Assembly (NCBI GenBank): GCA_017435615.1
Contig: JAFSET010000098.1
Location: 1-57,420 of the forward strand
DNA: 57,420 bases
Origin: Oscillospiraceae bacterium
GTDB lineage: Bacteria > Bacillota > Clostridia > Oscillospirales > Oscillospiraceae
Reading direction: 5' to 3'
Shown here in pieces: positions 24,931-34,900 of this stretch (position 1 is the first letter of the stretch; every line of letters starts with the position of its first letter). The notes under the pieces were generated by a model, which ran no database searches, was not told the DNA's origin, and worked only from the letters and a program-made list of their open reading frames with translations. A program made the translations under genes and the position numbers.

Positions 24931-25127
24931 TAGGTGTCGTTATAGTGCATAAAAATCCAACAGCATAGTTGTGCAAAAAGGAAAAGCGGAGGAAGAATGT
25001 GCAAAATCGTAAAAAGATTGTACAAATACAATAGACAGGAATAACAGTAAAATAACAGCATGGAAAAGTGCCTGTGAATTTCTCTGCCGATCAAAGCGGC
25101 AGGAAAAGGCAGCGCAAACCGTTTTGC
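24918..25127 (+). promoter_or_regulatory. Control region of the glycan locus: GTGCA repeats and a LacI-type palindrome
   Basis: GTGCAWA motifs start at 24918, 24945, 24971 and 24999, spaced 27, 26 and 28 bp apart, in the same orientation. The last overlaps the -35 position of a possible plus-strand promoter whose -10 is TACAAT (25027-25032) and which lacks a good -35, as expected for AraC activation. Further on, GCAAACCGTTTTGC (25114-25127) is a LacI/PurR-like palindrome centred on CG. A CTGCCG/CGGCAG hairpin (25084-25102) precedes it. No gene lies in 24838-25170. Confidence 0.6.
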
Positions 25128-25170
25128 AAATAACCACGATTTATCTTACATCACGAAAGGAAAGCTTAAC

Positions 25171-26601
25171 ATGAAAAAACACGAAAACCTGTGGCGCAAG
25201 GTAGTTGCGCTGTTGCTGTGCCTGGCAATGGCAAGCACAATTGTGGCTTGTGGCGGCAACGCACCGGAAGAGGACCTGTACAATTCCGAAAGCCAAACCC
25301 CCACGGACGCCACGCAAGCCGGTGACGACGACAGCGTGGTGGTGATCCCCACCGGTGACGGTGACACAGAAAACAGCGGTGGCGAGAATTCCGGTGCCCA
25401 GGGAGATTTGGACGATCAGCAGGCATTCCTGAATTCTGTCCCCGATGAACTGGCCGGCTCCAAGGTTGAGATCCTGGTATGGTATAAGGCTTTGGATTCC
25501 CAGGTCGCCAAGATGCAGCGCTTTGAGGACGCCACCGGCATCAATGTGGAATTTGTTTATGCCGACGATGAGAACTATCTCAACAAGCTGGTATCCATGA
25601 AAGCCGCCGGCAATGCCCCTGAGATCGCCTGCATCCGTCCTGCCCACTATCCCTTGTCCATCCTACAGAATTACTTCCTGCCGCTGACGGAGGAAGATAT
25701 GGATGTGGATCCTGCGATCTACGATCTGGATACCATGGATATGCTGGCCTGGGACGGCCAGAGCTATGGCTATGTAGCGTACAAGTCCACCAAGACCAAC
25801 TACGGTGTGCTTTTGTACAATCAGGATATTTTTGACCAGTACGGTGTCACAGACCCCAATACCATGTGGCGTGAGGGCAACTGGAACTGGGATACCTTCG
25901 TGGAAATGGCACAGGACATCCAAAGCAAGTCCGGCATCCAGGCACTGACCGCAGAGTACCACGGCTATCTGCTGTCCCTGACTGCCGGTGAGGATTGCGT
26001 TGCCATGAGCGAAGGCAAGCTGGTAAATAATGCGGACAGCTCCAGACTGCGTGACGCATACCGCTGGCTGAACAACCTGAAGCTGGACGGTCAGTACAAG
26101 ATCCTGGATCAGGGCCTGAACAGCGCCGGCTTTATTGCCGGTGAAGCGGTTATGTACGTCAACGATAGCTGGGCTCTGCAGCACGGCGAACGCTACGGCG
26201 ACCTGCCCTTTACTTTGGGCTATGCACCGCTGCCCTCTCCTGCGGATATGGAAACCACCGTTCCTGCTTCTATTCAGCAGTGGGGCTACACAATCGGCTC
26301 CGGTGACCTGGAAGCAGCCAAGTATGTGATGCACTGGTGGATGAATCCTGCCTTCAATAACGAGCAGGAGCCCATTTGGCTGAACGAATCCGTTGCCGAC
26401 TTTATGGCTGAGGTCTCTCAGATGCCGCTGGCACCGCTGCTCAGCAGAGGTGTTATCGAGTTTGGCGGCGACTATAGCTGGTACGATCACTACAACATCA
26501 ATGTTGCCAACACCGGCGCAGGCAACGTTGACAGCGCACTGGATTCCTGGAAAACAGTGATCGAAAAGAACCTGGAGAAGATTTATAGCGAATTCGGCTA
26601 A
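25171..26601 (+). CDS. Sugar ABC transporter substrate-binding lipoprotein (476 aa)
   Basis: This family-1 extracellular solute-binding protein captures sugar or oligosaccharide outside the membrane. The signal peptide ends in a lipobox (IVAC, Cys27). A low-complexity linker rich in Asp, Gly and Thr (~30-85) precedes the binding domain, which starts SKVEILVWYK and includes FEDATGINVEFVYAD and YGYVAYKSTKTNYGVLLYNQDIF, typical of this class. It is the first gene after the control region, but no permease is directly adjacent; two permease pairs lie 13-20 kb downstream. A stem-loop follows the stop codon. Confidence 0.92.
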   Translation: MKKHENLWRKVVALLLCLAMASTIVACGGNAPEEDLYNSESQTPTDATQAGDDDSVVVIPTGDGDTENSGGENSGAQGDLDDQQAFLNSVPDELAGSKVEILVWYKALDSQVAKMQRFEDATGINVEFVYADDENYLNKLVSMKAAGNAPEIACIRPAHYPLSILQNYFLPLTEEDMDVDPAIYDLDTMDMLAWDGQSYGYVAYKSTKTNYGVLLYNQDIFDQYGVTDPNTMWREGNWNWDTFVEMAQDIQSKSGIQALTAEYHGYLLSLTAGEDCVAMSEGKLVNNADSSRLRDAYRWLNNLKLDGQYKILDQGLNSAGFIAGEAVMYVNDSWALQHGERYGDLPFTLGYAPLPSPADMETTVPASIQQWGYTIGSGDLEAAKYVMHWWMNPAFNNEQEPIWLNESVADFMAEVSQMPLAPLLSRGVIEFGGDYSWYDHYNINVANTGAGNVDSALDSWKTVIEKNLEKIYSEFG

Positions 26602-26622
26602 TCCCCGATATTATGTTTCAGC

Positions 26623-26652
26623 AACAAGGGCAGGTGCATACTTGCCCTTGTT
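26623..26652 (+). promoter_or_regulatory. Intercistronic stem-loop after the first binding-protein gene
   Basis: AACAAGGGCA (26623-26632) pairs perfectly with TGCCCTTGTT (26643-26652) across a 10-nt loop, without a T-run. Such structures after binding-protein genes commonly protect the upstream mRNA or reduce downstream transcription. Confidence 0.65.
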
Positions 26653-26676
26653 ATCCTACTATAAAGGAGAATCGAA

Positions 26677-28899
26677 ATGCCATTGACCAAAAGAGTGCTC
26701 CTTTGCCTGATTAGCATCGTGCTGGTATTTTCAGCCTTTGGCTGCACGGCGGTCCCGCCTGTGAAGGATGTGCCTGCGGAGGAAACGCCTGCAGATCCCA
26801 TCAGCAGCTCTGCCACCGGCTATGCCCACGGCACTACGGTGGACAGCAACGGCAACTTTATCTTTACCTACAACGGCGAGCAGTATGACAGTGAGTTTGA
26901 CCGCCTGATGGCGGAGGACGGCTATGTTTTCGGTATCGACGACAACTGGTACGGCACCTATAGCCAAAAGCAGACCGTTTTGGGCGACAATGAGATCATA
27001 ACCGCTGCGCCTGCCTATCTGCAGGGCCAGGTGGAACGCCGTCTGTACAATATGAAGGCACTGGGCTACAACAGTGTAAACGTTTGGATCCACAAGGATC
27101 TGGGCGGTTTCACCTTTGACGACAACGGCAAGATCACCGGCCTGAACGAGAGTTTTACCACCAATCTGCGCCTGCTGCTGGAAAGCTGCCGGAAGACAAA
27201 TATGAATCTTGTCCCCAGCCTGCTGAACCCCGGCACAGCCACCAACTTTAACGAAGGTGCCAACGGCCTGACCCCTGAGCAGATCTGGTTCAAGTACTTC
27301 CGTTTCTATTATGACGAGGAAATGCGCAAGGCTTATATCGATGCGCTGAGTCAGACCCTGGAGATTTTGGCTGAGTACCAGGATGTGATCACCATGATCA
27401 ACCTGGCCGTGGAAAACGGCACCCAGATGATCAACGATCCTTCCTTCGAGAACCAAAACTATGCCAACCGCTTCGGCGTTGTATGGGAGGATTATGCGTC
27501 CCTGCTCAATGATATGCACGCAGCCTCCAAGGCGGCTATGCCCAATGTGCCCACAACGGTGGAGGATGTGGCATGGGTCTGCAATTCCTTCAAGTACAAC
27601 GATTTGGATGTGGATATCATCGGCTACAACTTCTATGGTAAGAAGGCTACCGATGAGATGATCATGGAAGACCGTTTCATGACCCGTCCGGCATATATTG
27701 GTGAATTTAATATTCACTTTGATGCCTCCGAGATCCGCCGTGCTGACGAAGCCACCCGTGGCATGTATCTGACGGATCTGCTGGATTACTACTACCACAA
27801 CGGCTATTTAGGCTCCTTCTATTTCTTCTATTACGCCAGCGGTGATATTGGCTACAGCTTCTTCCGCACCCAAAACTCCTCTGATAAATATGAGGATATG
27901 TGCACCTTCGTTCCTATGCTGTCTTACAAGATCCGGGACCTGAAGAATGAGCACCGCGGCATCGAAGACGCTATGGATAAGCCTGCGCTGCTGTATAACC
28001 ACGATTCTGCCGTGAACTACTGGGTAGCGGCCCGTGGCGCGGAGTATTACATTTTGGAGCGCACGGAAGATGGCGGCAAAACCTGGACCACCATCGCAGA
28101 CGATATTGATGTCAACGCTTACATGCTGGACAACGGCCTTTTGTCCTATGAGGATACCACCCGCGAAGAGGATACGGTGTACAACTACCGGGTCACCGGT
28201 GTCGACGGTGACGGCCAGCAGTCTGTATCCGATATGGGCAACGACAACTCCGTATTTATTCCTGTTAACCTGTTTGTGGATTCTCAAGGCAATCCCAACG
28301 GTGGCTTTGAGCAGGATGCGCTGCTGGAGGGCAACGGCGAAACTATGGCCGATGTGCTCAATTCCGACGGCTGGTATGAACGCCTGACCTATGGCAATGA
28401 TGTGGGCGTGCTTCTGAACGATCCCGAAATGGCCCGTACCGGCAATAGCTGCTTCTATGTAAACCTGTTTGAAGGTGCCGGTGACTACGGCATTTGGTCC
28501 GAGGCAGGTACCATGTCCTGCTGGACCTACAATTTGGAGCTGGAACCCAACACCTCCTATACCCTGAACTACTGGTACAAGCTGATCGCCCACGGCGGCT
28601 TCTCCTTTACGGTCCGCGATCCTGAAACCCCCACACTCAATCTGGTGTGGACCCAGCCCGGTCAGCAGCTTACCGCTGAGGAACGGGATGTGCTTTTGGA
28701 AAACTATGTGGGCTTGGAGGGCGAGGAGCTGAAGAACGCCGTGAAAAACAGCGACTGGCTGCAAGGCTCCATGACATTTACCGCGCCTGCCAGCGGCAGA
28801 GTGATCATCTGCCTACAGAACAACCGTGGCTACGATGCCAGCAACCCCCTGAACAGCGCATTCTACCTCGATGATATCGAGATCTTTGAACTGAGATAA
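26677..28899 (+). CDS. Secreted lipoprotein with glycosidase-like barrel, Fn3-like and jelly-roll domains (740 aa)
   Basis: The signal peptide ends in a lipobox (SAFGC, Cys23). Residues ~75-420 look like a clan GH-A (beta/alpha)8 barrel. Possible catalytic glutamates are Glu246 in NLAVENG at the end of one strand and Glu343 in YIGEFN at another, the usual acid/base and nucleophile spacing. The family is closest in feel to GH5-like barrels but was not pinned down. Residues ~440-530 resemble an Fn3-like module (YYILERTEDGGKTWTTIADD). Residues ~535-740 form a jelly-roll carbohydrate-binding-type domain ending FYLDDIEIFE. It should cut or bind glycan at the cell surface, upstream of the importers. 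Confidence 0.8.
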   Translation: MPLTKRVLLCLISIVLVFSAFGCTAVPPVKDVPAEETPADPISSSATGYAHGTTVDSNGNFIFTYNGEQYDSEFDRLMAEDGYVFGIDDNWYGTYSQKQTVLGDNEIITAAPAYLQGQVERRLYNMKALGYNSVNVWIHKDLGGFTFDDNGKITGLNESFTTNLRLLLESCRKTNMNLVPSLLNPGTATNFNEGANGLTPEQIWFKYFRFYYDEEMRKAYIDALSQTLEILAEYQDVITMINLAVENGTQMINDPSFENQNYANRFGVVWEDYASLLNDMHAASKAAMPNVPTTVEDVAWVCNSFKYNDLDVDIIGYNFYGKKATDEMIMEDRFMTRPAYIGEFNIHFDASEIRRADEATRGMYLTDLLDYYYHNGYLGSFYFFYYASGDIGYSFFRTQNSSDKYEDMCTFVPMLSYKIRDLKNEHRGIEDAMDKPALLYNHDSAVNYWVAARGAEYYILERTEDGGKTWTTIADDIDVNAYMLDNGLLSYEDTTREEDTVYNYRVTGVDGDGQQSVSDMGNDNSVFIPVNLFVDSQGNPNGGFEQDALLEGNGETMADVLNSDGWYERLTYGNDVGVLLNDPEMARTGNSCFYVNLFEGAGDYGIWSEAGTMSCWTYNLELEPNTSYTLNYWYKLIAHGGFSFTVRDPETPTLNLVWTQPGQQLTAEERDVLLENYVGLEGEELKNAVKNSDWLQGSMTFTAPASGRVIICLQNNRGYDASNPLNSAFYLDDIEIFELR

Positions 28900-28913
28900 G
28901 GAGGAGGCTTAAT

Positions 28914-31900
28914 ATGAAACTGAAAAGAATATTGAGCTTTGTCCTTGCGGTGGCAATGACACTGTCTTTGTGTCCCGACATCGTGCTGCCTACCGATGCG
29001 GCAGACGATTACAACCTGCTCACCAACGGCGATTTTACCCAGGGAAGCACCGGCTGGACCAACAACGGCATTGCACCTGCCGCGACCATCTCCGACGGTG
29101 TTCTGACCCTTGCCAACCAAAAGACCGCTTCCGGTGATGCCAGGACCTACAGTGCCATGCAGCTTTCACCCGGCACCTACCAGATTTCCTTTGATGTAAA
29201 GGGCACGCCTGCCCAGTACCGCCCTTATGTAGGTGTCAGCAAAAACTACTGGACCAACGATTACGGCCAGTATTTCATGTATCACTACAGCCTGAATGAC
29301 ACTACATGGACCACCATCACGGAAACCTTTACCGTTCCGGAAAGTGCCGCGGATGCCAACACAGGCCTGGCTCCTGTCTATGTAACCATTTGGGGCAGCA
29401 ACGATAGCTTTGCGCCCTTAACGCAAATGCAGTTTGATAACTTTGCGGTCCGCAAGGTGCTCAATGTGTCTGCCGAGCTGCGCGACGCCGCTTTGAGCGA
29501 GGATATCAAAACGGTCCCCCAGGGCGTGGGCTATACCAACACACTCACGCCCACCACAGGTTACGAGATCTCCAAGGTCACCGTAACCATGGGCGGTACG
29601 GAAGTTGCCGATGCCTATGACGCGCAGACCGGCAAGATCAGCATCCCGGCTGTCACCGGAGATCTGCATATTCAGGCGGAAGCCATTGCGCTGGATACCG
29701 GCAATCTGCTCTTTAACGGCAGCTTCAATCAGGGCAGCAACGGCTGGACCAGCAACGGCATTGCCCCTGAGGCAACCATCTCTGACGGTGTTCTGACACT
29801 GCCTGCGGAAAAGACCGCCTCCGGCGATGCCAGAACCTATCAGGCTCTGCAATTGGCCCCCGGCAGCTATCAGCTTTCCTTCGATGTAAAGGGCACGCCT
29901 GCTCAGTACCGTCCCTATGTGGGCGTCAGCAAAAATTACTGGACCAACGATTACGGTCAGTATTTTATGTATCACTACGAGCTGAGCAATACCGACTGGA
30001 CCACCGTCACGGAGCGCTTTACCGTTCCGGAAAGTGCCGCAGACGCCAACACGGGCCTGGCCCCTGTCTATGTAACCCTTTGGGGCAGCAACGATAGCTT
30101 TGCGCCCTTGACACAAATGCAGTTTGACAATTTTGCCGTTCGCAAGCTGCTCCAAATCTCTGCCGAGCTGGATCACGCTGCTTTGCACGAGAATATCCAA
30201 GCTGTCCTGCAGGGCGAAGGCTATACAAACACACTCACGCCCGACACAGGCTACGAGATCTCCAAGGTCACCGTAACCATGGGCGGCACGGAAGTTGCCG
30301 ATGCCTATGACGCGCAGACCGGCAAGATCAGCATCCCGGCTGTCACCGGTGAGCTGCACATTCAGGTGGAAACTGCCGAGATCGACACCACCAACCTGCT
30401 TTCCAACGGCAATTTTACCCAGGGAAGCACCGGCTGGACCAGCAACGGCATTGCACCTGAGGCCACCGTCTCCGGCGGTGTTCTGACACTGCCTGCGGAA
30501 AAGACCGCCTCCGGTGACGCCAGAACCTATCAGACTGTGCAATTGGCCCCCGGCAGCTATCAGCTTTCCTTCGATGTAAAAGGCACGCCTGCCCAGTACC
30601 GTCCCTATGTGGGTGTGAGCAAAAACGCCTGGACCCACGACTACGGTCAGTACTTTATGTATCAGTACGAGCTGAGTGATACCGATTGGACCACCATCAC
30701 AGAAAGCTTTACCGTTCCGGAAAGCGCTGCAGATGCCAACACAGGCCTGGCTCCGGTGTGCATCACGATCTGGAGCAGCAACGGAAGCTACGCCCCCATC
30801 ACGCAAATGCAGTTTGACAACTTTGCCCTTCGCAAGCTGCTCCAAGTGACCACCGACCTGCAGCATGCAGCTTTGAGCGAAGCGGTCAACGCTGTCCGGC
30901 AGGGAGAAAGCTATGTCAACACGGTTATGCCCAGCGCAGGCTATGCGATCTCCAAGGTCACCGTGACCATGGGCGGCACGGAAGTTGCCGATGCCTATGA
31001 CGCACAAACCGGCAAGATCAGCATCCCGGCCGTGACCGGAGCTGTGCATATTTGCGTGGAAACCACGGAAGTCATCGGCTACAACCTGATGGTCAACGGC
31101 AACTTTGACCAGGGAACTACCGGCTGGGCCGACAACGGTGTTGCCCCTGCGGCCACCATCGCAGGCGGCGTTCTGACGCTGCCTGCGGAAAAAGCAGCCT
31201 CCGGTGACGCCAGAACCTATTACGCTCTGCAGCTATCCCCCGGTGCTTATGAGATAACCTTTGATGTAAAGGGTACGCCCTCCCAGTACCGCCCCTATGT
31301 GGCTGTGAGCAAAAACTACTGGACCAACGATTACGGCCAGTACTTCATGTATCAGTATCCCCTGCGTGATACGGATTGGACAACGATCACGCAGAGCTTT
31401 ATCGTTCCCGAAAGTGCTGCGGATGCCAATACCGGGCTTGCGCCGGTCTATGTAACCATTTGGAGCAGCAACGACAGCTTTGCCCCCATAACGCAAATGC
31501 AGTTTGACAATTTCGCTGTCCGCAAGGGCTTGCAGGTTACCAGTGCCCTGAGCAACGCAACCCTTCTTTCCGATGTGAAAGCGGTGGTATCCGGCGAGAG
31601 CTATAACAATACCGTCCTTGCCAAAGCCGGTTATGCAATTTCCCAGGTCACCGTAACCATGGGCGGCGCAGAAATTGCCGATGCCTATGACGCACAAACC
31701 GGCAAGATCAGCATCCCGGCTGTCACCGGGGAATTGCATATCCAGGTGGAAACCGTTCAGATCAGTGACGGCAACCTGCTCACCAACGGCAGCTTTGATC
31801 ACGGAAGCGTCGGCTGGGCCAACAACGGCGTTGCCCCGGCGGCAACCGTTGCTGACGGTGTTTTGACGCTGCCCACCGAAAAGACAGCCTCCGGGGATGC

Positions 31901-34900
31901 CAGAACCTATTACGCTTTGCAGCTTGCCCCCGGTGCGTATCTGCTGTCTTTTGATGTAAAGGGCACCCCTGCCCAGTACCGTCCCTATATCAGTGTCAGC
32001 AAAAACTACTGGACCAACGATTACGGTCAGTACTTTATGTATGATTACGCACTGAGCGATACCCAGTGGACGACAATCACGGAAACATTTCTTGTTCCCG
32101 AAAGCGAGGCCGATACCAATACCGGTCTTGCCCCTGTCTATGTAACCATTTGGAACAGCAACGACAGCTTTGCGCCTGTAACGCCAATGCAGTTTGACAA
32201 TTTCACGGTCCACAGCGGCCTGAAGGTCACCACCGCGCTGAGCAACGCAACGCTGAGCAGTGACATCCGTGCGATCGCATCCGGTGATGGCTATGAAAAC
32301 ACGGTCACTGCCAACCCGGGTTATGAGATCTCCAAGGTCACCGTAACCATGGGCGGCGCAGAAGTGGCTGATGCCTACAACCCGAAAACCGGCAAGATCC
32401 GCATCCCGGCTGTCACCGGAGATCTGCATATTTGCGTGGAAACCACGCCGGTGGTAGGTTACAACCTGTTTACCAACGGCAATTTTGATCAGGGAAGCAC
32501 CGGCTGGACCAACAATGGGATTGCTCCTGCAGCTACCATCTCCAAAGGCGTTTTGACGCTGTCTACCAAAAAGACCGCTTCCGGCGATGCCAGAACCTAT
32601 TATGTTCTGCATTTGGAGCCCGGCGCTTATCAGCTTTCCTTTGATGTCAAGGGCACGCCTTCCCAGTACCGTCCCTATGTGGCGGTCAGCAAAAACCACT
32701 GGACCAATGATTACGGTCAGTACTTTATGTATGATTACAGCCTGAGTGACACGAAGTGGACCACCGTCACCGAGACCTTCCTTGTCCCGGAAGGTGACGC
32801 GGATGCCACCACCGGTCTGGCTCCGGTTTGTGTAACCATTTGGAACAGCAACGCCAGCTTTGCCCCCATCACGAAAATGTCCTTCGATAACTTTGCCGTT
32901 CGCAAGGGCTTTGTGGTCACCACCGAGCTGAACGATGCAACGCTGAGCAGTGACATTAAGGCAGTTGTATCCGGCCAAAGCTATGAAAACACGGTGATTG
33001 CCAAAGGCGGCTATGAGGTTTCCAAGGTCACCGTAACCATGGGCGGCGTAACAGTTCCCAACGCCTACAACCCAAAAACCGGAAAGATCCGCATCCCGAT
33101 GGTGACCGGAGATGTACACATTCAGGTGGAAACCGTTGAGAACGAAAAGGCCAACCTGATGGTCAACGGCAATTTTGATCACGGCAATACCGGCTGGTCC
33201 AACAACGGCATTACGCCTGTGGCCACCATTGCCGACGGTGTTTTGAAGCTGTCCACCGAAAAGACAGCCTCCGGTGATGCCAGAACCTATTATGTCATGC
33301 AGCTCAAACCCGGTGCGTACCTGCTGTCCTTCCGGGTAAAGGGCACTTCTGACCGGTACCGCCCCTGTGTTTCCGTCAGCAAAGACTACTGGACCAATGA
33401 TTACGGCCAGTACTTTATGTATGATTACAGCCTGAGTGATACGAAGTGGACCACGGTTACGGAGAGCTTTATCGTTCCTGACAGTGCCGCAGATGCCGGC
33501 ACAGGCCTTGCTCCTGTCTATGTGACCGTTTGGGGCAGCAACGCCAGCTTCGGACCTGTCACGCAGATGCTGTTTGACGACTTTGCAGTTCATAAGGGGC
33601 TGAAGGTCACGGCGGAGCTGAATAACGCAACGCTGAGCAAGAAGATCCAGGCAGTTGCGTCCGGCAAACGCTATGAGAACACGGTGATTGCCGACCCGGG
33701 TTACAAGGTTTCCAAGGTCACCGTAACCATGGGCGGCATAAAGCTTGCCGATGCCTACAACCCGAAAACCGGCACGATCAGCATTGCTTCTGTAACCGGA
33801 GAACTACATATTCAGGTAAAAACCGTGGAGGACGAGACCGCCAACCTGATGACCAACGGCAATTTCGATCACGGCAATACCGGCTGGGCCAACAACGGCA
33901 TTGCGCCTGCGGCAACCATCGCTGACGGCGTTTTGACCCTGTCTACCGAAAAGACCGTTTCCGGTGATGCCAGAACCTATTATGCCATGCAGCTCAAGCC
34001 CGGTGCTTATCAGCTTACCTTTGATGTGAAGGGTATCCCTGCACAGTACCGTCCCTATGTCAGTGTCAGCCAAAACTACTGGACCAATGATTACGGTCAG
34101 TACTTTATGCGTGATTACAACCTCAGTGACACTCAGTGGACCACGGTTACAGAGTCCTTCATCATTCCTGACAGTGCCGCCGATCCGAATACAGGTCTTG
34201 CCCCTGTGTATGTGACGGTTTGGAGCAGCAACGATAGCTATGCCCCTGTAACACAAATGCAGTTTGATAACTTTGCTGTTCATAAGGGCCTGAAGGTCAC
34301 CTTGGATCTGGACAACGCAACCCTCGACAAGGATATCAAAGCAGTTGTATCCGGTAACCGCTATGTAAACACGGTGATCGCCAATCCCGGATATAAGGTT
34401 TCCAAGGTCACCGTAACCATGGGCCGCACAGAGGTGGCCAATGCTTACAATGAAAAAACCGGAAAGATCCGCGTCCCGGCGGTAACCGCAAAATTGCACA
34501 TTCAGGTGGAAACCGTTGAGGACGAGACTGCCAACCTGATCGTAAACGGCAATTTCGATCAGGGAAATACCGGCTGGGCCAACAACGGTGTTTCGCCTGC
34601 GGCGGTCATTGCCGACGGCGTCCTGATGCTGTCTGCTGAAAAGACGGCTTCCGGTGATGCCAGAACCTATTATGCGGCGCAGCTCAAGCCCGGTACTTAT
34701 AAGCTGTCCTTCAAAGTCAAGGGTATTCCTGCCCAGTACCGTCCTTATGTAGGTGTGAGCCAAAACTACTGGACCAATGATTACGGTCAGTTCTTTATGT
34801 ACAAGTACAACCTCAGCAACACCGCATGGACCACGGTTACGGAATACTTTGAGGTTCCTGCCAGTGCCGCCGATGCTGCTACCGGTTTGGCGCCTGTTTA

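Noticed and set aside
25114..25127. CcpA catabolite (cre) site
   Set aside because: The outer TG...CA bases of the cre consensus are not matched; the palindrome fits a LacI/PurR-type operator better.
29418..33593. Long minus-strand open frames across the 690-bp repeats
   Set aside because: They are antisense reflections of the repeat array; the plus-strand protein has a signal peptide, conserved modules and a start with AGGAGG.
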